Source: Kutzneria sp036403095 (lineage in GTDB: Bacteria; Actinomycetota; Actinomycetes; Mycobacteriales; Pseudonocardiaceae). From it: a DNA stretch of 64,000 nt. Numbering within the stretch: the first letter of the stretch is position 1; the number at the start of each line of letters is the position of its first letter. Position numbers and translations under genes: made by a program. The stretch covers positions 1 to 64,000 of the forward strand of contig DASWRQ010000080.1 of NCBI GenBank assembly GCA_036403095.1, written 5' to 3'. Positions 23,846 to 32,143 of this stretch are shown one piece after another. A model generated the notes under the pieces. It saw nothing but the letters and a program-made list of their open reading frames with translations. It ran no database searches and was not told the origin of the DNA.

Positions 23846-24423
23846 GTGGAGCGGACCAGGGCCGCGGCCAGGTTGGCCAGCTGGTCCGGCTTGACCAGCT
23901 CGGCCAGGCGCCGCGGGTCGGCCGGCAGGCCGTGGTGCTCGGCCGCCGCCAGGGCCCGCTGGTCGAAGAAGGGGCGCAGGCGCGGCCAGACGGCCTGGAC
24001 CTCGCGGCAGAAGATGTCGGCGCCGGTTTCGGCGATGCCGGGGAACTTCTGGATCTCGCGGTGCGGGGAACGCATCCGGCGGAGGTCGCCGTGCCAGGTG
24101 TCGAGGAGAAGCTGGGCACCTTCGCCGAGACGGGTGGCGGTGCTCTCGTCGTACCGGACGTAGCCACCGCGGCCGAGCGCGTCGACCCGTTCCTGCCACG
24201 TGGCGTCGAGCATGCGGCGAGGGGTGCGGAGTCCGGCGGAGTAGAGCTCTCGTGCCGCGGCAACGGCGATGTCGGCGCGGATCCGTGTCGACAGCAGGGT
24301 GGCCAGGATCAGCAGTTGGTACAGGGGAGCGGGTTTGTCACGCAGCGTGATGCCGGCTTCGTGGGCGTAGGTGGCGCCGAACCGGTCGAGGAGCTGCTTG
24401 ACGGTGGTCTGACGGCTGGGCAC
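23821..24423 (-). CDS. HhH-GPD-type DNA glycosylase/endonuclease III-like protein
   Basis: A 200-residue protein. The helical N-terminus ILATLLSTRIRADIAVAAARELYSAGL, the segment MLDATWQERVDALGRGGYVRYDE, and the helix-hairpin-helix IQKFPGIAETGADIFCREVQAVWP match small endonuclease III-like proteins. The C-terminal four-Cys iron-sulfur loop of Nth is absent; only one Cys is present. It may bind damaged DNA, but catalysis is uncertain. It follows the VOC gene by 6 bases. The 3' end contains a 20-bp tandem duplication. Confidence 0.75.
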   Translation of the reverse strand: MPSRQTTVKQLLDRFGATYAHEAGITLRDKPAPLYQLLILATLLSTRIRADIAVAAARELYSAGLRTPRRMLDATWQERVDALGRGGYVRYDESTATRLGEGAQLLLDTWHGDLRRMRSPHREIQKFPGIAETGADIFCREVQAVWPRLRPFFDQRALAAAEHHGLPADPRRLAELVKPDQLANLAAALVRSTLSPSRQS

Positions 24424-24429
24424 TACCGG

Positions 24430-24837
24430 TCACCCCCTGACGTCCGTCGGCTCGTCGCGGTTCAGCACGCAGAACTCGTTGCCCTCGGGATCGGCCAGCA
24501 CGGTCCACGGCTCGTCGTGCCGCTGCCCGATGTCGACGCGGGTGGCGCCGAGCGTGAGGATGCGCTCGACCTCGATGCGGTGACGGCCCGGCGGGGCGGC
24601 GATGTCGAGGTGCATCCGGTTCTTGCCGGTCTTCGGCGGCACCTCCGGGACCTCCTCGAACAGCACCGCCGTGCCGCCGGTGGTGTCCCAGTCGGACGGC
24701 CCGATCTCCACGAACGCCGTCCCGTCGGTGCTGTGCCCCGACTGCACGGTCTCGTAGCCGAGCACCGCTGACCAGAACTCGGCCAACCGATGCGGGTCGG
24801 CACAGTCGATGGTGGTCGCCACGATATGAGTCACCAT
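24430..24837 (-). CDS. VOC family (glyoxalase-like) protein
   Basis: A 135-residue VOC protein with two paired beta-alpha-beta modules: TTIDCADPHRLAEFWSAVLG and the C-terminal RVDIGQRHDEPWTVLADPEGNEFCVL. The NRMHLDI and DPEGNEFC motifs are typical of actinobacterial VOC proteins. ATG 24837 is preferred because it lies 10 bases after a GGGTAA box (leaderless); an ATG at 24843 would add two residues. Substrate and metal are unknown. It is co-transcribed with the glycosylase-like gene. Confidence 0.82.
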   Translation of the reverse strand: MVTHIVATTIDCADPHRLAEFWSAVLGYETVQSGHSTDGTAFVEIGPSDWDTTGGTAVLFEEVPEVPPKTGKNRMHLDIAAPPGRHRIEVERILTLGATRVDIGQRHDEPWTVLADPEGNEFCVLNRDEPTDVRG

Positions 24838-24847
24838 GGGCATCTGG

Positions 24848-24874
24848 TTACCCACTGTCAGGTAGGGGTGAAAC
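24848..24874 (-). promoter_or_regulatory. Sigma-B/F-type promoter of the VOC gene
   Basis: Minus strand GTTT (24871-24874), 17 bases, GGGTAA (24848-24853), then 10 bases to the ATG at 24837. Confidence 0.45.
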
Positions 24875-24974
24875 CTGAGGGCTTCGGTCGGGACTTCGTA
24901 TGTTGGGGATGCGATTTCTAGGCTTGCCCGAATCATTTCCCCGTTGTTGCTCGCCTCGGCCTGGGTCGGGCATA

Positions 24975-26120
24975 TCAGTATTCGTGGAGTCCGGTGGAAT
25001 AGACGCGGCCGTTCGGAGTGGTCCATGTCGTGGTGCCGTCCGCGTCTCGGGTCACGGTGTGATTGTCGTGTTTTCGCCGATGATGCCAGGCGCACAGGCC
25101 CTGAAGGTTGGCGGCTTTGGTCTGTCCGATGGGCCATGGAGTGATGTGGTCGTGTTCTTGGATGGGGCTGTTGCAGCCGGGGGCGGTGCAGGTTCCACCG
25201 GTGCGGGCGTGGTCGAACTCCTTCATCAGGACGGTGGGGCGGTAGGTCTCGGCGCTGAGGGCGTCGGCGTGGCGGTACTCGTTGAGCAGTAGTCCCCGGA
25301 AGGGGCCGTGCATAGCCAGGGCGCGGGCGTCGTCAGCCGGGATTGCCCCGTAGCCGGCGAGGTGGCCGGGGTCGTTGGTCAGACCCATCAGTGTCTCCAT
25401 GGAGATGGTGACGAAGGTGCGGACGTTCCAGTCCCGCTTCGCGCCCAGCACCCGGTCGAGCAACACATCGCACCGCTTTTGGTCGGTGGTGCGGTCGTCC
25501 TTGGCCAGGGCCTTGGCGTCCTTGCAGATCTGCTGGTGGATGACGTGAGCTTCGATGGCCGGGAGGATCCACGTCAGCTTGGCCATGCCGTCCGGCAACG
25601 GGGAGACTTCCACCCGCCGCTCGGCCTTCGCCTTGTCGCAGCGGGCTTCGTGGCCGTCGGGGTCGGCTTTGGCGATCAGCGCGGTGGTCTTGCGGCACAG
25701 CTGGGTGCGGTTCAACCCGGCGGCGATGTCGACCAGCGCGTCCTCGACCTGGGCAACCAGTTCCGGGTCATCCAGGTGATCGGTCCGTTCCTTCACGGCG
25801 ACGAGCCGGGGCAGGTCCAGCAGGCCCCGTCGGAGCTGATCAGCCAGCCGGGGATGCGTGTCGAGAACCCTGCTGGTCTCCTTGCGTCGCGCCACGGTCT
25901 GCGCCGGCTCCCTGATGGCCATCGCCACCTCGGTTATGTCGTTGATCCGCCGTAGAGCATCCAACTCCAGCCATTCGCACAAGGCTTTGACCCGGCGCGC
26001 ACTAATGATCACACTCACCAAGTGATCGGACGACAGCGTATCGAAATCCACCCCGGCAATGAGGTCGAGCACGGCCCCTGACGGCTCCGTGCCCTCCAAC
26101 TCGCGGGTGATTTCCTGCAT
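24975..26120 (-). CDS. DUF222 domain HNH endonuclease (13E12-repeat family)
   Basis: A 381-residue protein. The N-terminal DUF222 region (about 30-270, with LDALRRIN, LDTHPRLADQLRRGLLDLPR and ALVDIAAGLN) is followed by a C-terminal HNH domain: CTAPGCNSPIQEHDHITPW and LQGLCAWHHRRKHDNH hold the Cys and His residues. The family is abundant in actinomycetes as multicopy, partly mobile genes; REP13E12 elements in mycobacteria carry such genes. GC is visibly lower than in the flanks. No inverted repeats or integrase are seen. Its biological role is unknown. Confidence 0.88.
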   Translation of the reverse strand: MQEITRELEGTEPSGAVLDLIAGVDFDTLSSDHLVSVIISARRVKALCEWLELDALRRINDITEVAMAIREPAQTVARRKETSRVLDTHPRLADQLRRGLLDLPRLVAVKERTDHLDDPELVAQVEDALVDIAAGLNRTQLCRKTTALIAKADPDGHEARCDKAKAERRVEVSPLPDGMAKLTWILPAIEAHVIHQQICKDAKALAKDDRTTDQKRCDVLLDRVLGAKRDWNVRTFVTISMETLMGLTNDPGHLAGYGAIPADDARALAMHGPFRGLLLNEYRHADALSAETYRPTVLMKEFDHARTGGTCTAPGCNSPIQEHDHITPWPIGQTKAANLQGLCAWHHRRKHDNHTVTRDADGTTTWTTPNGRVYSTGLHEY

Positions 26121-26280
26121 GCCTCCATATTACTCGCACACCTGATCGAACTCGAATCACTAATGGGTGATTGTTTCATGCATAATCGCCTCAGCAAAAC
26201 CGCGCAGCCCACTTGGGTCCGCCCTAGAGTTAAGTGAGCCACTCACGTGGCCACCAGACCGACCACTCTGCCGGCGCAAG

Positions 26281-26317
26281 TGGCTGAGCCGCTTGATCAG
26301 CACGAGCGGCTCAGCCA
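26281..26317. terminator. Perfect inverted repeat / terminator-like hairpin
   Basis: Arms TGGCTGAGCCGCT (26281-26293) and AGCGGCTCAGCCA (26305-26317) with an 11-base loop lie 73 bases past the stop of the Rv2629-like gene. This is the most likely terminator of the 28478-26390 operon. The rest of 26121-26389 is gene-free and I see no other structure in it. Confidence 0.6.
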
Positions 26318-26389
26318 TTCGATCGGCGACGCGAGACCGGGCTACTCGATCAACACGACGAGCAGCCCGGGCCGGCTCGATCCGTCGCC

Positions 26390-27481
26390 TCAATACCGCA
26401 ACAGGGCCCCTACGCCGTCGGCCAGTTCCAGGTGTCCGTCCGGCACGACCACGCTCGCCCCGGAGACCGACGCCGCCGCGGGGAGCACCTCGTCGGCCCG
26501 GCGCTGGACGGCCTCGTCCTCGACCAAGCCGTCGGGCTCGACGGCCACCTGGGCCAGACCGCCGGTCGTCCACAACGGACGGTCAGCGGGCAGCTTGTCG
26601 GTGACCACCACGGTTTCCGCCCGCGCCTCGCGCAGGGCGGCGGTCACGGCCTCGAGGCCCTGCACGGCTAGCCCGCTGTCACGGGCGAGCTCGGCGGCGA
26701 AGCGGTCGACCCAGGTCTGCTGGGCGGCCCGGGCGTAGTCCTCGACGATGAGCCGCACCTCGGCCTCCAACGCGGCCTCGTCGATGCCCTCGGCGCGACC
26801 GCCGGTGCTGGTGTCGACGGCGATCTCCAAGAGCCGCTTGGGCAGCGCCTCCCGCAGCTCGGCCCGGGCCTGCACCTCGGCGGCGATGACGATCAGCTGC
26901 GCCTGCAGCTCGTCGGCCAGGTGCGACAAAGCGGCCACTACCTCGGCGGCGTTGTCGCGAGCGGTGTTCTCCACCCGGTGCTGCATCTTCAGGTGCGACC
27001 ACCCCGCCCCGGAGACCTTGTGGACGGGGTGATCGTCACCGTCCACGGTGGCCTTCGCGGCCAACTCGCCATGAGCGCTGTAACCGCGCAGATCGGCCCC
27101 GACCCGGTCCATGATCACGACGACGTAGGCCACCGGCGGCACGTTCTGCGCGGCCAACGGCAGCAGGTACGGCAGCGAGGACCAACGGACCACCGGTGTC
27201 GCGGGCGGCACCGGCAACCAGGTGTCGAGCAGGATCCGGCCGGCGGAGGCGATCAGGGCGCGGCCGGCGGTGCCGACGGGCTTGGCGCCGGCCAGCACGG
27301 CCTGCTCCAACTCCTCGATCGTCGACCGGTCCGCGCCCTGGTCCTCGAGCCCGGTGTGGATCTCCAGCCACCGCAGTTGCGTCGCGTGCTCGGCGTCCTC
27401 GGTGTCGTGGCTGGCGTCGAAATACACCGACGCGAACTGGCCGGGTGCGGTGATCAGCTCACGTAGCTCGGTCGTCTCCAT
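26390..27481 (-). CDS. Rv2629/baeRF-type protein, candidate Balon-like ribosome hibernation factor
   Basis: A 363-residue protein of the Rv2629 family (bacterial release-factor-related baeRF2). The N-terminus has FASVYFDASHDTEDAEHATQLRW, the middle has VIMDRVGADLRGYSAHG and GGWSHLKMQHRVENTARDN-like residues, and the C-terminus ends with an eL30-like fold containing ETVVVTDKLP and GALLRY. Mycobacterial members are dormancy-regulated and structurally related to the hibernation factor Balon; I take that from the literature as remembered. A GAAAGGGAG site precedes the ATG. It overlaps the upstream SDR by 23 bases. Confidence 0.8.
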   Translation of the reverse strand: METTELRELITAPGQFASVYFDASHDTEDAEHATQLRWLEIHTGLEDQGADRSTIEELEQAVLAGAKPVGTAGRALIASAGRILLDTWLPVPPATPVVRWSSLPYLLPLAAQNVPPVAYVVVIMDRVGADLRGYSAHGELAAKATVDGDDHPVHKVSGAGWSHLKMQHRVENTARDNAAEVVAALSHLADELQAQLIVIAAEVQARAELREALPKRLLEIAVDTSTGGRAEGIDEAALEAEVRLIVEDYARAAQQTWVDRFAAELARDSGLAVQGLEAVTAALREARAETVVVTDKLPADRPLWTTGGLAQVAVEPDGLVEDEAVQRRADEVLPAAASVSGASVVVPDGHLELADGVGALLRY

Positions 27482-28478
27482 GATCTCCCTTTCGATGGAT
27501 ACGACGGCGCAGCAACACGGCGGTGGTCGCGAGAGCCCCGGCGACGAGGGTGCCGCGGTGCGAGTTCAGCCACCACTGCCGGCTGCGAGGCCGCGCGGTG
27601 TCGTCGAACGCGCCGTGCGCGCCGTGGTCGCTCTGCCGATCCGCCGCCTCCCAGAGGTTCGGCCCGGCATGCGGCGGCGTGCGCTCCACCTGCTGTGCGT
27701 CGTATCCCGTACGGGCGAGATACCGGTCCAGCACGCCGCCGGCCAGCTTCTCGCCGAGAATGGTTGCCACGGTCGAGCCGCCGACCCAGTACTCCCGCCG
27801 CCGCGGATGCGCGGCGGCGTGCACGATGGCCTCGGCGGCAACCTCGGGCTGGTAGATCGGGGGCACCGGCCGCGCCGGCAACGGCAGCCGGGACAGCAGC
27901 CAGTCGAACTGCGGCGTGTTGACGGCCGGCAGGTGCACCATCGTCACGCGCACACCGCTGTGGTCGTGCAACAACTCGCAGCGCAACGACTCCGTGAAGC
28001 CCTTGATGGCGTGCTTGGCACCGCAATAGGCGGACTGCAGGGGGATTCCCCGGTGCGCCAACGCCGAGCCGACCTGGACGATCGTGCCCCGGTTACGGGG
28101 CTTCATGCGCTTGAGCGCCGCCAGCGTGCCGTACACGTACCCCAGATACGTCACCTCGGTGACCCGCCGGTACTCGTCGGCGCTGATCTCGTCGACGGGG
28201 GCGAACACCGAGGTGAACGCGTCGTTGACCCAGACGTCGATAGGCCCGAACGCCGTCTCCACGGCGGTCGCGGCCTCCTCGACCTGCGCGGCGTCGGCCA
28301 CGTCGACGGGGATCGGCAGCGGTGTGCCGCCGGCCTGCCGCACGTCCTCGGCCGCGGCGGCGAGGCCCGCCTCGCCCCGGGCCAGCAGCGCGACGCGGTC
28401 GCCTTGCTCGGCGAACGCCCGTGCCGTCGCGCGGCCCACGCCACCGGTGGCCCCTGTGATCACAACGACTCGATCCAT
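27459..28478 (-). CDS. SDR family oxidoreductase with C-terminal extension
   Basis: A 339-residue SDR. VVVITGATGGVGRATARAFA is the cofactor loop, VGSALAHRGIPLQSAYCGAKHAIKGF carries the catalytic Ser and YxxxK. After the core (about residue 250) comes an extension with a hydrophobic HRGTLVAGALATTAVLLRRR near the C-terminus, probably a membrane anchor. Such long SDRs are common in actinomycetes; the substrate is unknown. The start is preceded 9 bases upstream by GGGTAC (28488-28493). Co-transcribed with the Rv2629-like gene. Confidence 0.85.
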   Translation of the reverse strand: MDRVVVITGATGGVGRATARAFAEQGDRVALLARGEAGLAAAAEDVRQAGGTPLPIPVDVADAAQVEEAATAVETAFGPIDVWVNDAFTSVFAPVDEISADEYRRVTEVTYLGYVYGTLAALKRMKPRNRGTIVQVGSALAHRGIPLQSAYCGAKHAIKGFTESLRCELLHDHSGVRVTMVHLPAVNTPQFDWLLSRLPLPARPVPPIYQPEVAAEAIVHAAAHPRRREYWVGGSTVATILGEKLAGGVLDRYLARTGYDAQQVERTPPHAGPNLWEAADRQSDHGAHGAFDDTARPRSRQWWLNSHRGTLVAGALATTAVLLRRRIHRKGDHGDDRAT

Positions 28479-28487
28479 GAACCCCGG

Positions 28488-28493
28488 GTACCC
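28488..28493 (-). promoter_or_regulatory. GGGTAC box 9 bases before the SDR start
   Basis: A minus-strand GGGTAC sits where the other leaderless promoters have their -10 box. I see no good GTTT box upstream, so this is weaker. Confidence 0.3.
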
Positions 28494-28515
28494 AGCGGGT
28501 CGCCGAGTATCCCCG

Positions 28516-30315
28516 TCAGGTGACCAGGAACAACGCCCCGACGGCGGCCATGCCCAGCAGCAGCCACGCGGCGTAGTCACCGACGTGGCCGGAGTGCAGG
28601 CGGTGCACCACATGCAAGGGGGTCTTCAGCGCCACACGAAGCCGTCCCAGTCCGAAGTGGACGCCGATGAACCCGATTCCCACTGCCAGCGCGGCACTGA
28701 GCAGCCCCAGCACCACCCCGGTCCACGTCCACTGCGCTTCTTCGACCCCGCTGACCGCCATGGCGGGAGCTCCGTGCAGGGTCTGGGCGAGCATGCCGGC
28801 CCGGTCCAGGAACCGTTGCGCCCCAGCGCCCATCGCCTCCGCCACCGCCGGCACGGTCCCGACGGCCAGTCCGCCGGTCAGCAGCACCGCGATCGCGCCG
28901 ACCATGGTCGCCGGGATCCGGTCGGGGAAGCGGCCTTCCTGCTCCTCGTCGTCGCCCCTGGTGGTGTCGACGTCGATGTCCTGCGGCGGCGGCCCCAGGC
29001 CGAAGTGGATGCGCAGCGACGCCCGCAGCACCGCGCCGCCGGTCGCGGCCGAGACCAGCACGAACAACGCCATCAGCGCGACGCTTCCGGTGGACTCCTC
29101 GCTGATCGCCTTGCCCAGCCCGGTGCCGAACGGCGGCAGCCCGGCCAGCGCCAGCGCGCCGAGGGGGAGCAGCCACTTCGTCAGCCGCTCGTCGCGTCCC
29201 TCGCGGTACAGGTCGAACTCGTCGACGCTTCCCTTACGGGCCAACAACACGCCGACCATCAGGAACAACGCGCCCTTCACGCCGGCATGGCCGAACACGT
29301 ACACCACCGCGCCGGCGACGCCGGCGGCCGTCAGCGTGGCCAGCGCGACCAGGAACAAGCCGAGGTGCGCGATCGTCGAGTACGCCAGCATCCGCTTGAG
29401 ATGCCGCTGCATCAGGCACAACACCGCCCCCAACACGGCCGTGGCGATGCCGAGCACCACCAACGTCCAATGCAGCGACGAAGCCGGCAGCACGCCGCCG
29501 AACACGGTCGTCGACACCCGCAGCACGCCGTAGAGGCCGAGCGGCGCCATCACGCCGGAGAACAGCACGCACACCGGCGTCGGCGCGACCGCGTGCGCGT
29601 CGGCCAGCCAGAAGTGGAACGGCACGATCGCCGCCTTCACCAGCAAGCCGGTCAGCACCAGCACCAGCGCCGCCAACACCAGGACGTCCATGCCGTGCCG
29701 GTCCAACGCCGCGCCGATCTGCGGCATCCCGAGCTGGCCGGTCCGCGCGTACAGGATCCCGATGCCGGCCAAGGAGAAGTACGCGCCGAGCGAGGTCACC
29801 ACGCCGAAGGTGAAGCCGCCCTGCACGGATCGGGGTTCCTCGATCTTGTGCCCGGTCAGCGCATAGGCGGTGGCGCTCATGAGTTCCAGGAACACGAACA
29901 GGTCGAACAGGTCCGCGGTCAGCGCGAACCCGACCATGCCGGCCATGAACAGCAGGATCAGCACGTGCACGTGCGCTTCGGCGTCGTCGAAATACCGCCA
30001 GGTGTAGATCAGCGCGCACGCCGTCAGCGCACAGGCCAGCAGCGCGAAGCCGGTGCCGATCTGGTCGGCGGCCAGCACGATGCCCACGCTCGTGCCGTCT
30101 TTCGGCGTCCACCCGCCGACCCACGTCACGACACGACCGGAATCCGTGGCCACGAACAACAACGTCATGGCCGCGACCCCGGTCACGGCCGCGACCATGG
30201 CCACCGTGTCCACGACGAGCCGCGGCACGAACTTGGCCAGTGCGAGCACCACGCACGCGCCGGCCAGCGGGATCGCGATGCCCAGCGGCGGCAGCCAACT
30301 CGGGTCCACGATCAC
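28516..30315 (-). CDS. mnhD: Mrp-like antiporter subunit D (MnhD / NuoM-like)
   Basis: A 599-residue polytopic protein of the NuoL/M/N proton-translocating family. FDLFVFLELMSATAYALTGHK contains the conserved Glu of helix 5, GLLVKAAIVPFHFWLADAHAVAPTPV the Lys and Trp-Leu-Asp motif, and KRMLAYSTIAHLGLFLVAL the later Lys. At 599 residues it is about 100 longer than a normal MnhD, with extra C-terminal helices and a charged loop near 460. It is the only large pump-type subunit in the operon. Last gene, overlapping mnhC by 4 bases. Confidence 0.9.
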   Translation of the reverse strand: MIVDPSWLPPLGIAIPLAGACVVLALAKFVPRLVVDTVAMVAAVTGVAAMTLLFVATDSGRVVTWVGGWTPKDGTSVGIVLAADQIGTGFALLACALTACALIYTWRYFDDAEAHVHVLILLFMAGMVGFALTADLFDLFVFLELMSATAYALTGHKIEEPRSVQGGFTFGVVTSLGAYFSLAGIGILYARTGQLGMPQIGAALDRHGMDVLVLAALVLVLTGLLVKAAIVPFHFWLADAHAVAPTPVCVLFSGVMAPLGLYGVLRVSTTVFGGVLPASSLHWTLVVLGIATAVLGAVLCLMQRHLKRMLAYSTIAHLGLFLVALATLTAAGVAGAVVYVFGHAGVKGALFLMVGVLLARKGSVDEFDLYREGRDERLTKWLLPLGALALAGLPPFGTGLGKAISEESTGSVALMALFVLVSAATGGAVLRASLRIHFGLGPPPQDIDVDTTRGDDEEQEGRFPDRIPATMVGAIAVLLTGGLAVGTVPAVAEAMGAGAQRFLDRAGMLAQTLHGAPAMAVSGVEEAQWTWTGVVLGLLSAALAVGIGFIGVHFGLGRLRVALKTPLHVVHRLHSGHVGDYAAWLLLGMAAVGALFLVT

Positions 30316-30647
30316 CCCCGCAGCTCGTCGAGCTTGTCAGGATCGACCGTGCCCTGCCGTTTCGCGATCTGGATCACCAGCGCCAGCAGCAACGCCGTCA
30401 CGGTCGCGGACACGACGATGTCGGTGAGCGTGAGGGCCTGCACGACCGGATCCACCACCGGCCCCGGCGCGCCCTGCACCGGCGCGGAAGCGCCCTGCTG
30501 AAAGCCGATGCTGAGCAGCAGAACGTACGTCCCGGACTGGGCGACCGCCACGCACACCACCGTGTGGATCAGGTCGCGGCTGCGGACGACGCCGAAGCAG
30601 CCGATCAGCAGCAGCCAACCGGCGACCAGGTACGGCAGCAGATTCAC
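30312..30647 (-). CDS. mnhC: Mrp-like antiporter subunit C (MnhC / NuoK-like)
   Basis: A 111-residue protein with three membrane helices (about 4-22, 30-50 and 70-95). VQALTLTDIVVSATVTALLLALVIQIAKR is the NuoK/MnhC core. It lies between the MnhB-type and MnhD-type genes with 4-base overlaps at both ends. In Mrp complexes MnhC packs against MnhD and completes the proton path. Confidence 0.88.
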   Translation of the reverse strand: MNLLPYLVAGWLLLIGCFGVVRSRDLIHTVVCVAVAQSGTYVLLLSIGFQQGASAPVQGAPGPVVDPVVQALTLTDIVVSATVTALLLALVIQIAKRQGTVDPDKLDELRG

Positions 30648-31378
30648 TCGGCCTCCCGGACGGACAGGGCCTGCGCCAGGAATCCGGCGAGCAGCACGAT
30701 GACGCCGGACGTCACCGCGGCGCCGACGGCCACGTTCAGGAAGAACACCGTCCCGGACGAGAACAGGTCGCCCAACACCCCGCGGGGCAGCGTGTTCGCC
30801 AGAAACGCCCCGGTCAGCAGCAGTCCGACCAGACCGAGCACGACAAACGCCCCGGTCGCCACCGCCTCCGCGACCTGGTACCAGGCCAGCGGGCGCAGTC
30901 GGCGCAGCATGCGATAGCTGCCGGCCACATAGAGCAGGTGCACGGCGGTCGCCAGCACGACACCGCCCTGGAAACCGCCGCCGGGCGTCAGGTGGCCGTG
31001 GGTCACGACGTTCGCGCCGACGAGCAGGGTCACCGGCAGCAGCAGGTAGCCGAGCAGCTTGGTCGCCTCCAGCACCCGGCCCTCGTCCTGGCCCAAGCCG
31101 TCGCGTTCGTCCTTGGACGGCCGTAGCAGGGCGGCCGCGCCGACCACGGAGCCGAGCAGGATGGTCTCCTCGCCGAGCGTGTCCAGCGCGCGCTGGTCGA
31201 AGTTCACCGACGACACGACGTTCGGCGACGACCGGCCGATCGCCGCCGGCACCGACAGCTCCCGGTACGGGTGCACGAGCCCGCCGAACTCCGGCATTTT
31301 GAGCAAGGCCAACACGATGAGCGTGCCGACGCCGCCGGCGCCGAGCCAGAACACGAGCCAGCGCACCGACCGCGTCAC
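30644..31378 (-). CDS. mnhB: MbhE-MnhB fusion, antiporter subunit
   Basis: A 244-residue membrane protein. Residues 1-90 look like MbhE: one helix, then SSPNVVSSVNFDQRALDTLGEETILL, which matches the C-terminus of MnhA/MbhE. Residues 100-244 are MnhB: HGHLTPGGGFQGGVVLATAVHLLYVAG is its signature. In canonical Mrp operons this N-terminal part belongs to the large MnhA subunit, so the fusion points to a Mbh/Mbx-like subunit split. It overlaps neighbours by 4 bases. Confidence 0.85.
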   Translation of the reverse strand: MTRSVRWLVFWLGAGGVGTLIVLALLKMPEFGGLVHPYRELSVPAAIGRSSPNVVSSVNFDQRALDTLGEETILLGSVVGAAALLRPSKDERDGLGQDEGRVLEATKLLGYLLLPVTLLVGANVVTHGHLTPGGGFQGGVVLATAVHLLYVAGSYRMLRRLRPLAWYQVAEAVATGAFVVLGLVGLLLTGAFLANTLPRGVLGDLFSSGTVFFLNVAVGAAVTSGVIVLLAGFLAQALSVREAE

Positions 31379-31614
31379 TGCTTGCCTCCCCGGACCTTGC
31401 GCACGGCCAGCAGCACCATCAGCGGCACCACCGCCGAGCCGACCGCCACCTGTGACAGCGCCACGTCCGGGGCCTGCAACAGCACGAACAGCAGCGTCAG
31501 CAGCACTCCGTACACGGAGAGCGTGACGGCCTGCCGCCCCGGCTCCCGGGTCAGCACCACGACCGTCGCACCGGCCGCGACCAGCAGAAACGCCGCCAAG
31601 AGCAGCGGGGTCAC
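31375..31614 (-). CDS. DUF4040 / MbhD-like antiporter subunit
   Basis: A 79-residue membrane protein with three hydrophobic helices. VYGVLLTLLFVLLQAPDVALSQVAVGSAVVPLMVLLAV is the MbhD/DUF4040 core, equivalent to another C-terminal piece of MnhA. The GTG start overlaps the mnhG stop (GTGA) and its own stop overlaps the MnhB-type gene. Together with the MbhE part downstream it supplies the small MnhA-derived elements but not the pump domain. Confidence 0.82.
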   Translation of the reverse strand: MTPLLLAAFLLVAAGATVVVLTREPGRQAVTLSVYGVLLTLLFVLLQAPDVALSQVAVGSAVVPLMVLLAVRKVRGGKQ

Positions 31615-31892
31615 GAGTCCACGATCCCGTCGTGCTGGGCCGCGACCCGCCCGACCGCCGCGGTCAGCACCGGCCCGGTGATCCCGAGCAGCGCCACCGT
31701 CAGCAGGACAATGGCGGTGGTCAGGCTCCACCCGTTCGTCACGGCCAGTGCCAAGCCGATGAGCGGCCCGCCGATGGACGTCACCGGGGTCAGCCAGTGC
31801 AGCCGGCGGTAGAAGTCCTTGACCACCAAGGCCCCGATGGACGACGCCACGACCACGAGGCTGCCGGCCGCCAGCAACACCGTGGCGATCAC
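31611..31892 (-). CDS. mnhG: Mrp-like antiporter subunit G
   Basis: A 93-residue MnhG/PhaG protein. VVKDFYRRLHWLTPVTSIGGPLIGLALAV is the characteristic segment (helix, basic loop, helix), with helices at about 3-23, 35-53 and 58-78. It overlaps mnhF and the DUF4040 gene by 4 bases each. Required for assembly of Mrp-type cation/proton antiporters in known systems. Confidence 0.88.
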   Translation of the reverse strand: MIATVLLAAGSLVVVASSIGALVVKDFYRRLHWLTPVTSIGGPLIGLALAVTNGWSLTTAIVLLTVALLGITGPVLTAAVGRVAAQHDGIVDS

Positions 31893-32143
31893 GGCTTCGG
31901 CCCGAGCAGCCGGGTGTACACCAGCGTGCCGGCGAACGCGAGCAGCACCAGCACGAGCGGCACGATCAGGTAGCTGGACTGGCCGTCACCCTGGATCGCC
32001 ACCAGCAGCGTCAACGTGCCGACCACGGAGGCCAGTTCCAGGCCCACCAGCCGATCCACCGGACCGCCCCGGGCCACCAGTGCCAGCGCCGGGACCATGC
32101 CGCCGAGCAGCAGGGCCATCGTCGCGATCTCCCAGCCGCTCAC
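31889..32143 (-). CDS. mnhF: Mrp-like antiporter subunit F
   Basis: An 84-residue MnhF/PhaF protein with three helices. VARGGPVDRLVGLELASVVGTLTLLVAIQ carries the conserved RGGxxDRLVALD-like loop, and SSYLIVPLVLVLLAFAGTLVYTRLL the last helix. The GTG start overlaps the mnhE stop as GTGA. Order E-F-G then MbhD-like, B, C, D follows the usual Mrp gene order with A dispersed. Confidence 0.85.
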   Translation of the reverse strand: MSGWEIATMALLLGGMVPALALVARGGPVDRLVGLELASVVGTLTLLVAIQGDGQSSYLIVPLVLVLLAFAGTLVYTRLLGPKP

